A stretch of DNA of 64,000 nt from Thermosphaera aggregans DSM 11486 (GTDB lineage: Archaea; Thermoproteota; Thermoprotei_A; Sulfolobales; Desulfurococcaceae), in the NCBI RefSeq assembly GCF_000092185.1, contig NC_014160.1, positions 1,054,001-1,118,000 on the forward strand. Reading direction: 5' to 3'. Numbering within the stretch: the stretch's first letter is position 1; each line of letters opens with the position of its first letter. Below, piece after piece: positions 25,221-35,927 of this stretch. A model generated the notes under the pieces. That model searched no databases and had not been told where the DNA came from. It worked only from the letters and a program-made list of their open reading frames with translations. The position numbers and the translations under genes are program-made.

Positions 25221-25326
25221 TTAAAAATGCCCCTCGAAGCCGGGGGTTTCTTCACCGCTCTGGCTAGACGCCAGACGGTCTTTCATCGGGTGCGTGTTTA
25301 ACAATGGTTTCACGGGTAAATATTTT

Positions 25327-26970
<1,644 letters not shown>

Positions 26971-26992
26971 CTACTCTTCCATAAAATAGTCT

Positions 26993-27547
26993 ATGGCCTC
27001 CAACACCAAATACAGGTATATCGGCTGGTTAGAGATACATAGAGCCTTATCTATTCTCGCAGAAAGAGTTCGCAAGGAGTACAGCCCTGACACGATAATC
27101 TCGATTGTTAAGGGGGGTTTGATACCTGCTAGGATAATTGGCGACTTACTAGGTATTGACGAGATAGGCTACGTTGGTGTGAAATTCTACAAGGGGGTTG
27201 ACAAGAGAGGGGAGAAACCGTTCGTAACATTCACAGCACTGCCCAGACTCGATTATAGGAAAATCCTCATAGTTGACGATGTCATAGAGTCTGGGAGAAC
27301 AATAAACACCGTGGTAGATCTACTTTCAAAATACAATTACTCAGGCTTGAAATCCCTGGCGTTGTTCGTGAAGCCGTGGAGCCCGGTTAAGCCTGATTAC
27401 TACTATGAAGTAGTCGACAAATGGGTTGTATTCCCATGGGAGGTCTGCGAAACGGTGAGAGAAGGCCTGGACATCACTAAGGATGTAGAGGATCCCTTGA
27501 TAATTGACCATTGCACGGTTCCCTTGCGGGAAGGAGGAGAACTGTAA
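26993..27547 (+). CDS. Phosphoribosyltransferase (COG2236 type)
   Basis: The 184-residue protein has SIVKGGLIPARIIGDLLG and the PRPP motif ILIVDDVIESGRTINTVVD near residues 90-108, with PWSPVKPDYY and VVFPWEVCE near the end. It resembles archaeal hypoxanthine/xanthine-type transferases for purine salvage. The base accepted is not clear. Its last 71 bases overlap the convergent membrane-protein gene. Confidence 0.85.
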   Translation: MASNTKYRYIGWLEIHRALSILAERVRKEYSPDTIISIVKGGLIPARIIGDLLGIDEIGYVGVKFYKGVDKRGEKPFVTFTALPRLDYRKILIVDDVIESGRTINTVVDLLSKYNYSGLKSLALFVKPWSPVKPDYYYEVVDKWVVFPWEVCETVREGLDITKDVEDPLIIDHCTVPLREGGEL

Positions 27548-28859
27548 GCGCTATGTAGCCGAGAAAAGTTAGGAGGATACTATACATTAAGTAATTCTCC
27601 TCGGCGAAAACCATGAGGGAAATAGAGTCTAGCAGGCCGATAGCCTCGTAGTTGGGGTTCATGATGTGTACACGGCCCCACCAGCTTACGGGGAACATGA
27701 AGAACCATAGCATCACATACGTGGAGTAGATTATTGATATAGCCCTCTTGAACACGTTGAAACGGTCTAAAACGAAATACATGGCGGTAAAACCCATGAG
27801 GGGGGCGAAGTATTGATAGTTCACCCTCCAATAAGTGGTTAGAAATATCAGGTATGAAAGGTAAAAATTCTCTAGCGCGAACACGATATCAAACCGTTCC
27901 CTCAACAGCTTCAAGAAGAGGAAAGTGAATAGGAGAAGAGCAGGAACCCACCAGTTCGCTGTTACCCAGGTGAAGTCTCCTCTCGTTTTCGAATTCATAT
28001 AGGTTGCGAGGCTGGAAAACCCGTTGAAACTATAGCAGAGAGGTGGCGTGTAACCGGGTGCACTAATGTTCTTTAAGACTGAATAGTGGGTTAGCAGACT
28101 ACCGGGACAGGAGATTTCAAATGGCAAATAAGTTATGAGCACGCCAGTTGTAAAGCTTAACACCCCGGCAACCACCCTCTTTGCCTCCTTCAGTAGGGGT
28201 TTGCACGCGTATATCGCGGTAATAAGTGCTGGGAAAACGATATTGGGCTTAACTGCTACGGAGAAGCCTGCGAGAAATGAGACTAAAACTGTGTATCGAA
28301 GAGATTCACTGCCTTGTCTCAAAAGGAGTAAAATAGAAACTGCTAGAGGGAAGAATGCTACAGCATCAAACATACCGTATATTGATGAGACATAAATCGT
28401 TACAGGATTCAAGTAGTAGAAGCCTACGGATAGCAATGATTTTCGCGTTGAAAACGGTTTAACAATGAAATATATGGTTAATGCTGATAAAGTATCGAAT
28501 AAGATGAAGACGGATTTGGAAGCAATGATCCAATCTGTTGGGACGTACACATAATATGTTCCAGCATCCCAATAATGGATTACCGGTGTCGGCGCGATCA
28601 TTCTCGGGATTGATAAGAGAATTACAAGGATGGGACCGTAGGGGTAAGGCCACGGGTAAGGCCAGTTCTCACTGATGTGTGACTCCGTGCCAGAATACTT
28701 GAAAAAGCATAGGTTTTTGGATAAGAAAGTATCCGCGAAGCCCGCGAATTGAGCTATATCGCTCCCACTGGTATATGGGGCTATAGAGAGCCTTACCAAC
28801 AGCCCCGCTCCAACAATGAGAGCTAGGATTACAAGGTGAAGGGTTACACGTATTCTCAA
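27477..28859 (-). CDS. Polytopic GT-C-like glycosyltransferase
   Basis: The 460-residue protein has about ten to twelve hydrophobic helices. After the first helix comes a long outer loop with an acidic GSDIAQFAGFADTFLSKN, then YPYGPILVILL, FYYLNPVTIYVSS and GFSVAVKPNIVFPALI, a layout seen in GT-C mannosyl/glucosyltransferases that use dolichol-linked sugars. The exact donor is unknown. It starts at TTG one base after the aldo/keto reductase gene. The stop lies inside the convergent phosphoribosyltransferase gene. Confidence 0.7.
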   Translation of the reverse strand: MRIRVTLHLVILALIVGAGLLVRLSIAPYTSGSDIAQFAGFADTFLSKNLCFFKYSGTESHISENWPYPWPYPYGPILVILLSIPRMIAPTPVIHYWDAGTYYVYVPTDWIIASKSVFILFDTLSALTIYFIVKPFSTRKSLLSVGFYYLNPVTIYVSSIYGMFDAVAFFPLAVSILLLLRQGSESLRYTVLVSFLAGFSVAVKPNIVFPALITAIYACKPLLKEAKRVVAGVLSFTTGVLITYLPFEISCPGSLLTHYSVLKNISAPGYTPPLCYSFNGFSSLATYMNSKTRGDFTWVTANWWVPALLLFTFLFLKLLRERFDIVFALENFYLSYLIFLTTYWRVNYQYFAPLMGFTAMYFVLDRFNVFKRAISIIYSTYVMLWFFMFPVSWWGRVHIMNPNYEAIGLLDSISLMVFAEENYLMYSILLTFLGYIALTVLLLPAREPCNGQLSRDPLHP

Positions 28860-28860
28860 G

Positions 28861-29853
28861 CTATATTCCCCGCATCAAGGTGACGAGTAGCATCTGAAGC
28901 GAGCGGGGCATGGATGCGAGTGGTGCGGGTTGCCGATATGTTAAACCCCAGTGCTCCACGTATTTCTCTGATGATTTATCTAGTAATTCGATGTCCTGGC
29001 TGTCAAGACTTAATGATAAAGCCTTAGCGTATTCTACGATCCTTGCAGGATTAGTAGTCCCGACAACAGGTATCGCGCCTTTGCTGATCAACCATGCTAA
29101 GGCCACGGTTGATTTGGAAACACCGTGTCTTACAGCTACATGGTTAAGCGCGTTTTGAAGCTTTTCATCTTTCGAAGCAGTTTTAAACACGCCATCCATT
29201 CTCTGGGCGAGATTCTTAGGCTCTGTTAACCCGGCCAGGGCCCCCTTAGCGAGAGGGCTCCACGCCAATAAGACTATATTATTCCTTTTCATGTATTCTA
29301 GGAGCTCTTTCTCAACGACCCTGTACGCGAGACTGTATTGCAACTGGTTTGCGACAGGCTCTATTTTTCTAACACAGTTTAACGCTTCCCTCAACTCTTT
29401 TAATCCATAATTCGATAACCCGTAAGCTGCGACATAGCCCTGTGCAACAAGAGATTCCAAAGCGTTCACGACTTTACATATCTCGTTCATGTTTCGAGGG
29501 GGCCAGTGGTGAAGAACTATATCCGGCTTAAACCCAAGTCTCTTATGGCTGTTTTTAAACGCTTTCAGGAATTCCTCGAAAACTGGTTTGCGGAAACCAG
29601 CGATCTTTGTTACTACCACAATCTCCTCCCTTGCATCAAGTCTTAAAATAGCCTCGCCGAGAAGTCTTTCCGACCTTCCATTACCATATATTTCGGCAGT
29701 ATCGATCAGGTTTATCCCATGGCTTATGGCTGTGCTTAAAAGCAGTGAAACCTGTGTCGTGGTCAGGCTTTTACCCCATAGTTTTGATGAAAACTGCCAT
29801 GTTCCAAGACCGAGCCTGCTAACTTTTAGCCCGGCATGTTTAAGCTCGATCAC
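28861..29853 (-). CDS. Aldo/keto reductase
   Basis: The 330-residue TIM-barrel oxidoreductase carries the tetrad: Asp and Tyr in LIDTAEIYGNGRSERLLG, Lys in VVVTKIAG and His in IVLHHWPP. NADPH-binding segments AWSPLAKGALAG and IPVVGTTNPARI follow. It reduces aldehydes or ketones, with unknown physiological substrate. It is followed immediately by the GT-C-like gene and lies 11 bases behind alaX on the same strand. Confidence 0.92.
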   Translation of the reverse strand: MIELKHAGLKVSRLGLGTWQFSSKLWGKSLTTTQVSLLLSTAISHGINLIDTAEIYGNGRSERLLGEAILRLDAREEIVVVTKIAGFRKPVFEEFLKAFKNSHKRLGFKPDIVLHHWPPRNMNEICKVVNALESLVAQGYVAAYGLSNYGLKELREALNCVRKIEPVANQLQYSLAYRVVEKELLEYMKRNNIVLLAWSPLAKGALAGLTEPKNLAQRMDGVFKTASKDEKLQNALNHVAVRHGVSKSTVALAWLISKGAIPVVGTTNPARIVEYAKALSLSLDSQDIELLDKSSEKYVEHWGLTYRQPAPLASMPRSLQMLLVTLMRGI

Positions 29854-29864
29854 GGCGGCGCCAC

Positions 29865-30581
29865 CTAGGGTTTTACAGTGAAATAGATTCTTTTCTTATT
29901 CTTCCCCTTGTTCTCAATCTTCAGGAGGACGATCTCGCCTATCTCCAACGTATTCCGTACGTGAGGGCCGCCGTCTGCCTGCACGTCAATCCCTGGTATC
30001 TCAACTATTCTAAGCTTATCCACGGAGGGCGGCATTCTAGCAGCCAGCTTCACAACGCCAGGTATTTTCAAGGCCTCGTCCCTAGGGAGCCAGTATATTT
30101 TCACTTCCAATGCTTGTCTAACAATCTGATTCGCCTTTTCAACCGCCTTGAGGAACGCTTCCCTATCGAAGGTTTCCATGCTATAGTCGTCATACGCGTA
30201 TTCCTCAGAGATGTTTCCACCAGTTATGAGAGCATTGTAATCCCTGTACATTATTGCTGATAATAAGTGTGCCGCGGTGTGAAGCCTCATCAGCCTGTAG
30301 CGTCTATTCCAGTTAAGCCTTAACAATACTTTAACCCCTTCCGAAGCCTCTAACGGCTTCTCGAGCTCGTGAATTAGTAAACCGGATTCCTTATCGTAGT
30401 ACACGCTGTTTACGGGGATTTCTAAGCCGTTATAAACAATCCATCCCGTGTCGTTGTCAACCCCTCCACTCTTGGGGTGGAAAATCGTCTTGTCTAGGAC
30501 GAGCCTGTTCGATAATACTTTAATCACTGTTGCTCCCAGCTCCCTCAAATATGAGTCATGCTGATAGACTAATTCTGTCAT
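29865..30581 (-). CDS. alaX: AlaX-type alanyl-tRNA editing protein
   Basis: The 238-residue protein matches the AlaRS editing domain with a short N-terminal barrel: FHPKSGGVDNDTGWI, the zinc motif LHTAAHLLSA (HxxxH) and QADGGPHVRNTLEIG. In the second motif, DxxxH replaces the common CxxxH, so one zinc ligand is Asp or absent. It hydrolyses mischarged Ser- or Gly-tRNA-Ala in trans. It is the first of three closely spaced minus-strand genes. Confidence 0.88.
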   Translation of the reverse strand: MTELVYQHDSYLRELGATVIKVLSNRLVLDKTIFHPKSGGVDNDTGWIVYNGLEIPVNSVYYDKESGLLIHELEKPLEASEGVKVLLRLNWNRRYRLMRLHTAAHLLSAIMYRDYNALITGGNISEEYAYDDYSMETFDREAFLKAVEKANQIVRQALEVKIYWLPRDEALKIPGVVKLAARMPPSVDKLRIVEIPGIDVQADGGPHVRNTLEIGEIVLLKIENKGKNKKRIYFTVKP

Positions 30582-30636
30582 CTAGGCCCCACTCCTAGAT
30601 AGTAATTTTGTCATCGAAGAATTATTAACTTAATAG

Positions 30637-30723
30637 TAGCCGGGCGGGGATTCGAACCCCGGTCGCGGGGTATCTTCCGAGCGGACCAAAGCCCCGCATC
30701 CTTGGCCGCTAGACGACCCGGCT
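30637..30723 (-). tRNA. tRNA-Gln (TTG) with 14-nt intron
   Basis: The minus strand gives acceptor AGCCGGG/CCCGGCT, anticodon stem CGGGG/CCCCG, loop CTTTGGA (anticodon TTG) and T arm CGGGG-TTCGAAT-CCCCG, with discriminator A. A 14-nt insert (30672-30685) follows position 37. The mature length is 73. The D stem has a weak terminal pair. Confidence 0.9.
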
Positions 30724-30870
30724 ATCATTAAAAATATATTTCCAGAAGGGATTTTTAACTTTCATTGCTTAATGGAATTATTTAAAAGCGTTTTCTACGA
30801 GCCTTTTTTTAAGTATTTCTAAAAATTTATAAGGGAGTTAAATGAAAGATTAAAGGGCTGGTGTTTCTTT

Positions 30871-31821
30871 ATGGAGGATAACCCTGTGGAGAATACTTCT
30901 ATGGAAGCAGGCAAGGAATCAAAGCCGAAGCAACCCTGCCCGCATGACAAACTAGTCTATGATAGCGAGCACGGAGAGTATGTTTGCCTGGATACTGGCG
31001 AGGTTGTCGAGGAGAAAATAATTGATGAGAGGCCGGAGTGGAGGGCTTTCACGCCTGAGGAGAGAGGTAGGAGAGCTAGGACGGGAGGCCCGTTAACAAC
31101 TACTGTACACGACATGGGGTTCGCCACAGCTATTGACTACTCCAACAAGGATGCTGCTGGGAGAAAGCTAATGGGTAAGAGGCAGGAGTTGGTAAAGCTG
31201 AGGAAGTGGCAGGCCAGGACTAGAATACTTACCAGCATGGATAGGAACCTGGCGCAGGCAATGAACGAGTTGGAGAGACTGGGGGACTTGTTAAACCTTC
31301 CATCACATGTGAAGGAAGAGGCAGCTAGAATATACAGGGAGGCTGTCGAGAAAGGGCTCGTAAGAGGTAGAAGTATCGAGAGCGTTATAGCCGCAGCTGT
31401 TTACGTCGCATGCAGGGAGTTGAAGGTTCCGAGATCGCTTGACGAAGTGTCGAGACACACCCGAATAGGAAGAAAGGACATTGCAAGATGCTACAGGTTG
31501 CTCCTAAGGGAGCTGGATATTAAAGTCGGCACCACCGACCCTGTTGACTACGTTCCCAGAATAGTGCACGCGTTAGGATTACCCGGCACTGTTGTGAAGA
31601 AGGCTGTCGAGCTTTTAAACGTGGCCAGAGAGCACGGGGTTACAGGAGGGAAAGACCCTGCAGGGCTTGCGGCTGCAGCCGTCTACGTGGCGTCATTGGA
31701 GCTCGGCGAGAAGAGGACTCAGAAGGAAGTAGCACATGTTGCTGGAGTGACCGAAGTAACTGTGAGGAACAGGTATAAGGAGTTGGCGAAAATTTTTGGA
31801 TTAGATGCGAACGCTGTTTGA
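30871..31821 (+). CDS. tfb: Transcription initiation factor B (TFB)
   Basis: The 316-residue protein has an N-terminal ribbon with CPHD and CLDTGEV in place of CPxC/CxxC, the B-finger/linker [20 protein letters not shown] and two cyclin repeats (about 118-205 and 215-305), ending with the [16 protein letters not shown] recognition helix. It recruits RNA polymerase to TATA-bound TBP. The ribbon retains only two of four cysteines; as I recall, Sulfolobus TFB1 has the same CPxD/CxETG form, so this is a lineage trait, not a defect. A TATA-like AAAATTTATAAGG lies near 30823. Confidence 0.96.
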   Translation: MEDNPVENTSMEAGKESKPKQPCPHDKLVYDSEHGEYVCLDTGEVVEEKIIDERPEWRAFTPEERGRRARTGGPLTTTVHDMGFATAIDYSNKDAAGRKLMGKRQELVKLRKWQARTRILTSMDRNLAQAMNELERLGDLLNLPSHVKEEAARIYREAVEKGLVRGRSIESVIAAAVYVACRELKVPRSLDEVSRHTRIGRKDIARCYRLLLRELDIKVGTTDPVDYVPRIVHALGLPGTVVKKAVELLNVAREHGVTGGKDPAGLAAAAVYVASLELGEKRTQKEVAHVAGVTEVTVRNRYKELAKIFGLDANAV

Positions 31822-31827
31822 TGGTAG

Positions 31828-32157
31828 CTAGTCCAGTATTAGTATGTTCTCGGGTTGGAAGCCGAACTCATCGATCAATATTTGTTTAACCTTATGCCTA
31901 TGGTCACCCTGAAGCTCTATCCTGCCTTCTTTGAAAGTTCCACCAGTAGCTAGCTTTGTCTTAAGGGTTTTGGCGATCTGCTTTAAAAGATTCTTATCGT
32001 CCGGAAGCCCTTCTATAATAGTTACTTCTTTACCAAACTTCCTTTCATCAAGCCTTATCTTGATTACCTGTTGCTCTATGGATAGTTGCTCGCATAGCTC
32101 CGGAGGAAGTCCACCACATAGTGATTCGTCCAGGCTCGAATACATCACCATATCCAA
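31828..32157 (-). CDS. Translation initiation factor aSUI1 (eIF1-like)
   Basis: The 109-residue protein has an N-terminal extension and then the SUI1 core: IKIRLDERKFGKEVTIIEGL, LKTKLATGGTFKEGRIELQG and HRHKVKQILIDEFGF. It helps start-codon selection on the small subunit. The start could be Met1, Met3 or Met5. It is convergent with tfb and divergent from rpo12. Confidence 0.94.
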   Translation of the reverse strand: MDMVMYSSLDESLCGGLPPELCEQLSIEQQVIKIRLDERKFGKEVTIIEGLPDDKNLLKQIAKTLKTKLATGGTFKEGRIELQGDHRHKVKQILIDEFGFQPENILILD

Positions 32158-32247
32158 CCTGTAACCTTTTGTGTCTATAATAATTATTCACCAATCCCTT
32201 AAAAATTTATAATTAGGATTACGGCTTGGAATAGGTTGGGTGGGTCT

Positions 32248-32397
32248 ATGGTAAAGTATAGATGTGGAAGATGTGGTTACGTGTTCGACCCAGAGGAGAT
32301 GAAGGTTTTCGGCAGAGGTAAGGTCAAGTGTCCCAGGTGTACTTACGAGATAGTTTATAAATTGGCTAAGCCTTACAGGCTTGTTAAAGCCATTTAG
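32248..32397 (+). CDS. rpo12: RNA polymerase subunit Rpo12 (P)
   Basis: This 49-residue protein starts MVKYRCGRCGYVFDPEEM and continues with VKCPRCTYEIVYK; the two CxxC pairs form the zinc ribbon of RPB12-like subunits. It is a small, essential core polymerase subunit. ATG at 32248 follows GGTGGG. Its 3' end overlaps the convergent agmatinase gene by 14 bases. Confidence 0.95.
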   Translation: MVKYRCGRCGYVFDPEEMKVFGRGKVKCPRCTYEIVYKLAKPYRLVKAI

Positions 32398-33277
32398 TAT
32401 TTCTAAAAGCTTTATCCATCGCCATTACCTCAAGAATAATCTTCCCGGCCAGCGCGCTAGTAACATCGTTAACATCTACTAACGGATTAACCTCAACCAG
32501 GTCGAAACCTATTACCTTGTTGTTGGACTCGAATATTTTCTTTACTACTTTAAGAAGTGTTAGAGGGTCCATGCCCAAGGGCTCAGGGTTTCCAACCCCT
32601 GGAGCATAAGCAGGATCTATCACGTCAATGTCTAGGCTAACATAGGTTCGGCCGAGATTTTCAAACTCTTTACCAACCGCTTCCAGATCTTTTGATTCCA
32701 GGATGTTGAGAACTTTCAGTCCAGAACTTTTCACATAGTCGAGCTCATCCTTACTATACGCCCTCGACCCAATGTGTAGCACGTTTAAGTCTAATTCTTC
32801 AACGATTCTTCTCAGAAATGTTGCGTGATTATATTTCGAGCTTAAGTATTCGCTCCTAAGATCTAAGTGAGCGTCGAAAACCACCAGCGTGTCAATGGTT
32901 TTATCGAACGCTTTCACTATAGGGTATGTAATCAAGTGTTCTCCACCTATAAATATTGTCAGGGCATCCGGGTAGAGACCCCGGAGCTCTCTCACAGCGT
33001 CTTCAATAATTCTCAAACTTTTTTCTACTTCACCCGGCGGTAGGACTAGGTTTCCAAGGTCATTAATTCTATCGTCCTCGAGGATTAGCCCGGTTAGAAG
33101 ACTGTAAAACTCGAGATTGCAGGATGCGGACCTCACACTGTCGGGTGCGAAACGCGTCCCCGGCTTATAAGTGGTTGTACTATCGAACGGAATACCCAGC
33201 AGGATCCATGCTGAATTAGCCTTGGGGAGGCATGCGAAACCAATCGTTTCCTGGGTCAGCAGGTCTAACACACCCAT
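32384..33277 (-). CDS. speB: Agmatinase/arginase-family ureohydrolase
   Basis: From ATG at 33277, six bases after GGCGGTG, the protein has 297 residues. Manganese ligands are visible in FIGGEHLITYP, VVFDAHLDLR and YVSLDIDVIDPAYAPG. It hydrolyses agmatine to putrescine and urea in polyamine synthesis, which is important in thermophiles; arginase activity is not excluded. It is divergent from glyS, sharing a 70-bp spacer with a TATA element. Confidence 0.9.
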   Translation of the reverse strand: MGVLDLLTQETIGFACLPKANSAWILLGIPFDSTTTYKPGTRFAPDSVRSASCNLEFYSLLTGLILEDDRINDLGNLVLPPGEVEKSLRIIEDAVRELRGLYPDALTIFIGGEHLITYPIVKAFDKTIDTLVVFDAHLDLRSEYLSSKYNHATFLRRIVEELDLNVLHIGSRAYSKDELDYVKSSGLKVLNILESKDLEAVGKEFENLGRTYVSLDIDVIDPAYAPGVGNPEPLGMDPLTLLKVVKKIFESNNKVIGFDLVEVNPLVDVNDVTSALAGKIILEVMAMDKAFRNTKWL

Positions 33278-33300
33278 TTCAAACACCGCCTGCTATAAAT

Positions 33301-33312
33301 GCTTATATAAAG
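33301..33312 (+). promoter_or_regulatory. TATA element between agmatinase and glyS
   Basis: GCTTATATAAAG lies 38 bases before the glyS start, consistent with a short leader carrying the GAGGGGG ribosome site. A TATAAAT at 33294 on the other side may serve the agmatinase gene. Confidence 0.5.
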
Positions 33313-33349
33313 TTAATTAAATTATCATTCCGTAATAAGAGGGGGTTTA

Positions 33350-35095
33350 ATGAACCATAGCGAAGAGATCTATGACGCGGTAATGGATCTTGCAAGGAGA
33401 AGAGGCTTCTTCTGGGGCTCTTTTGAAATATACGGGGGAGTAGCCGGCTTCTACGATTATGGTCCCCTCGGAGTTTTGCTTAAGAGGAGAATTCAGGATT
33501 TATGGTTGAAGTACTTTGTTTACTCAAACGACATGGTTGTCGAGGTGGAGACTCCTATTATAAATCCTAGAGTTATTTTCAAAGCTAGCGGGCACGAGGA
33601 AAGCTTCACAGACCCTGTTACCGAGTGCTTGAAGTGTGGAAGAATATACAGGGTTGACCACCTTCTCAAGGAGGTTCTAGGGGTTGAGGCGGAAGGGCTA
33701 TCTCCCGAGGAATATAAAAAAATTATAATTGAGAAAAATGTTAAATGCCCTGCGTGTAGTGGAGAATTAGCAGAGCCCTCATATACGCTTCTATTGTTCA
33801 AAACTGAGATTGGACCCTACAAGGGTTCCCTGGGTTATTTAAGGCCGGAGAACGCTCAGGGCATGTTCGTGAATTTCGCTAACGTCCTGAGAATAACAAG
33901 GAACAAGTTGCCTTTAGGAATAGCCCAAGTGGGTAAGGTTGCGAGGAATGAGATCTCACCGAGGCAAGGACTGCTAAGGCTGAGGGAGTTCACTATTATG
34001 GAGATGGAGTTCTTTTTCGATCCCGAAACCGTCTCGGAGGATATTCGTGAGTACCTGTCTCAAGAACTCCTCAGTGAGAAGTTGAATGTTCTAACGGCGG
34101 AGGACAGGGAGAAGGGTGTTTCGGAACCCAGGACATACACTGTGAAAGAGCTAATAGAAAACAGCATTGTTAAGACTCCATGGCTTGCCTTATGGATGGG
34201 TGTCGGAAACAGGTTTCTAAGAAGTCTTGGAATAGACCCTAATAGGACAAGATTTATCGAGAAACTTCCTAAAGAGAGGGCTCACTACTCCGCACAAACG
34301 TTCGACCAGGAGGTTAAGACTGAGAAGTACGGGTGGATTGAGGTAGCAGGCTACGCCTATAGGACCACGTATGACCTGGAAAGACACATAATGTTCAGCA
34401 ATGCTGACTTAACATTTTTTAAACGGTTCGAGAAGCCCTTAGAGAAGACGGTTAAGAAGGCTTACCCAAGTGTTTCAAAAATACGCGAAGTATTCGGAGA
34501 CATGTATTCAGAGGTCATGAAAAAGCTGTTGGAGAAGCAGCCTACGGAGCTATACGCTTTACTTGAGAACACAGGCTTTATAGAGGTCAATGGATTCAAG
34601 CTTGGCAGGGAGTTCTTTATATTCAAAGAAGAAGTTGAGAAGGTCCACGGAGTCAAGATAGTTCCCCACGTTGTTGAACCATCGTTTGGCCTTGAAAGGC
34701 TCCTCTACGTTGTCCTGGAAAACTCTCTTAAAACAAGGGAGGAGAAAACCGTTCTAGCACTCCCACCACAGATAGCTCCATACCATGTAGCGGTCTTCCC
34801 ATTGGTTACTGGTTCGAAACCCGAGCATAGGAGAATCGTGGAGTTAGCGAGGAAAACATACTGGGATCTTATCAACGCTGGCTTCAATTGTATTTACGAT
34901 GATGATGGTAGTATTGGAAGAAGGTATGCAAGGGTTGATGAGATAGGGGTCCCCTTAGCAGTAACTGTGGATTATCAGAGCATTGAAGACGAGACAGTAA
35001 CGGTGAGAGATAGGGATACAACTCAACAGGAAAGAGTTCACTTAGGCAACTTAAAGAAATACTTGGCCGAGAAACTTGGAATCACTGTTTTTTAA
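33350..35095 (+). CDS. glyS: Glycyl-tRNA synthetase (class II, alpha2 type)
   Basis: The 581-residue enzyme has GFFWGSFEIYGGVAGFYDYGP at the start (given in its two motif halves), an insertion with zinc cysteines CLKCG and CPAC, motif 2 ARNEISPRQGLLRLREFT and motif 3 HVVEPSFGLERLLY, and a C-terminal anticodon domain. It is complete. GAGGGGG lies six bases before ATG. It charges tRNA-Gly in the cytoplasm. Confidence 0.97.
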   Translation: MNHSEEIYDAVMDLARRRGFFWGSFEIYGGVAGFYDYGPLGVLLKRRIQDLWLKYFVYSNDMVVEVETPIINPRVIFKASGHEESFTDPVTECLKCGRIYRVDHLLKEVLGVEAEGLSPEEYKKIIIEKNVKCPACSGELAEPSYTLLLFKTEIGPYKGSLGYLRPENAQGMFVNFANVLRITRNKLPLGIAQVGKVARNEISPRQGLLRLREFTIMEMEFFFDPETVSEDIREYLSQELLSEKLNVLTAEDREKGVSEPRTYTVKELIENSIVKTPWLALWMGVGNRFLRSLGIDPNRTRFIEKLPKERAHYSAQTFDQEVKTEKYGWIEVAGYAYRTTYDLERHIMFSNADLTFFKRFEKPLEKTVKKAYPSVSKIREVFGDMYSEVMKKLLEKQPTELYALLENTGFIEVNGFKLGREFFIFKEEVEKVHGVKIVPHVVEPSFGLERLLYVVLENSLKTREEKTVLALPPQIAPYHVAVFPLVTGSKPEHRRIVELARKTYWDLINAGFNCIYDDDGSIGRRYARVDEIGVPLAVTVDYQSIEDETVTVRDRDTTQQERVHLGNLKKYLAEKLGITVF

Positions 35096-35146
35096 CCAGC
35101 ATAACCTAAAACTAAGATATGAGATAAATCAGTATGGTGGAAATTA

Positions 35147-35524
35147 ATGAGTGAGGGAGAGCAGGTTAGAAACGCTCAAGAGCAACAGCAGAAACCAGAT
35201 ATTTCAAAGCTAGTTTCAATCGTACCGCCAGCATCTGAGTTGAAGAAGAAGGAGAAGATTCTTTCAGAGAAAAGGCTAAGGGTTAAATACGATGAGTCAT
35301 TGAAGGAGCCCATAGCCAAGATACCCAAGCCTATTGCTGGAATGCTGGGGATTAAAGACGGGGATAGTGTTGAGGTTGTTGTTGCTGGGAGGAAAAAATT
35401 CATGTTCAAAGCAGTGATTATTGAATCACAGGAGGAGAATACTATTTACGTATACCCGGAAGAGCTTAAGATAAACGGGGTGGCCGACAATAGTATCGCA
35501 ACCCTTAGAAAATCGAGACAATGA
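35147..35524 (+). CDS. AbrB-like swapped-hairpin protein
   Basis: The 125-residue protein has a polar glutamine-rich start and a linker. Residues about 56-95 then resemble an AbrB/SpoVT half: AKIPKPIAGMLGIKDGDSVEVVV, recalling IPKxIRxxLGIKxGDxVEV. A second strand region YVYPEELKING follows. It may bind DNA or form a small barrel complex. It lies 52 bases after glyS and 14 bases before a helical hypothetical gene. Confidence 0.65.
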   Translation: MSEGEQVRNAQEQQQKPDISKLVSIVPPASELKKKEKILSEKRLRVKYDESLKEPIAKIPKPIAGMLGIKDGDSVEVVVAGRKKFMFKAVIIESQEENTIYVYPEELKINGVADNSIATLRKSRQ

Positions 35525-35537
35525 TGACGAAGCATAT

Positions 35538-35927
35538 GTGTATTCTATAATGAAGTCATTAGTAGACAAGTACGAGGAGACTCTCTCGCAAGCAAAAATA
35601 GCAGCAGGTTATATTGGGGTAGATGATAACCGGGTAATGGTTTTTCTTAAGGGATTAGACAAGTTGCTGGAGGAGTCCGTTTTTCTCACATTGAACCCTG
35701 ATAAGTTTTCGAAAAAATACCTAACAAGCGATCTAGGAAGATTCGTGAGAGCGTATTATAGCTATTTAAAAATCATTGGGATACCATATTTGATAGAGTT
35801 GCTCGAAGAACTCCTTAAAAAGCTAGAGAATTCCACATGTAAAGATTGTGTTGACAAGACTAGGAGCTTAATAACGAGTTTCAACCAGCTCCTGGGCACT
35901 CTACGATCTCGAGAAGAACTCCCTTAA
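35538..35927 (+). CDS. Helical hypothetical protein
   Basis: This is a 129-residue all-helical protein (or 125 residues from ATG at 35550), with KSLVDKYEETLSQAKIAAGY and YLIELLEELLKKLEN and a CKDC pair near residue 108. No family was recognised. It follows the AbrB-like gene closely and overlaps the convergent radical SAM gene by 47 bases. Confidence 0.6.
   Translation: MYSIMKSLVDKYEETLSQAKIAAGYIGVDDNRVMVFLKGLDKLLEESVFLTLNPDKFSKKYLTSDLGRFVRAYYSYLKIIGIPYLIELLEELLKKLENSTCKDCVDKTRSLITSFNQLLGTLRSREELP

Noticed and set aside
30871-31821. TFB zinc ribbon with only two of four cysteines as a novel loss
   Set aside because: From memory, Sulfolobus TFB1 has the same CPxD / C-x-ETG form, so this is a shared crenarchaeal trait.
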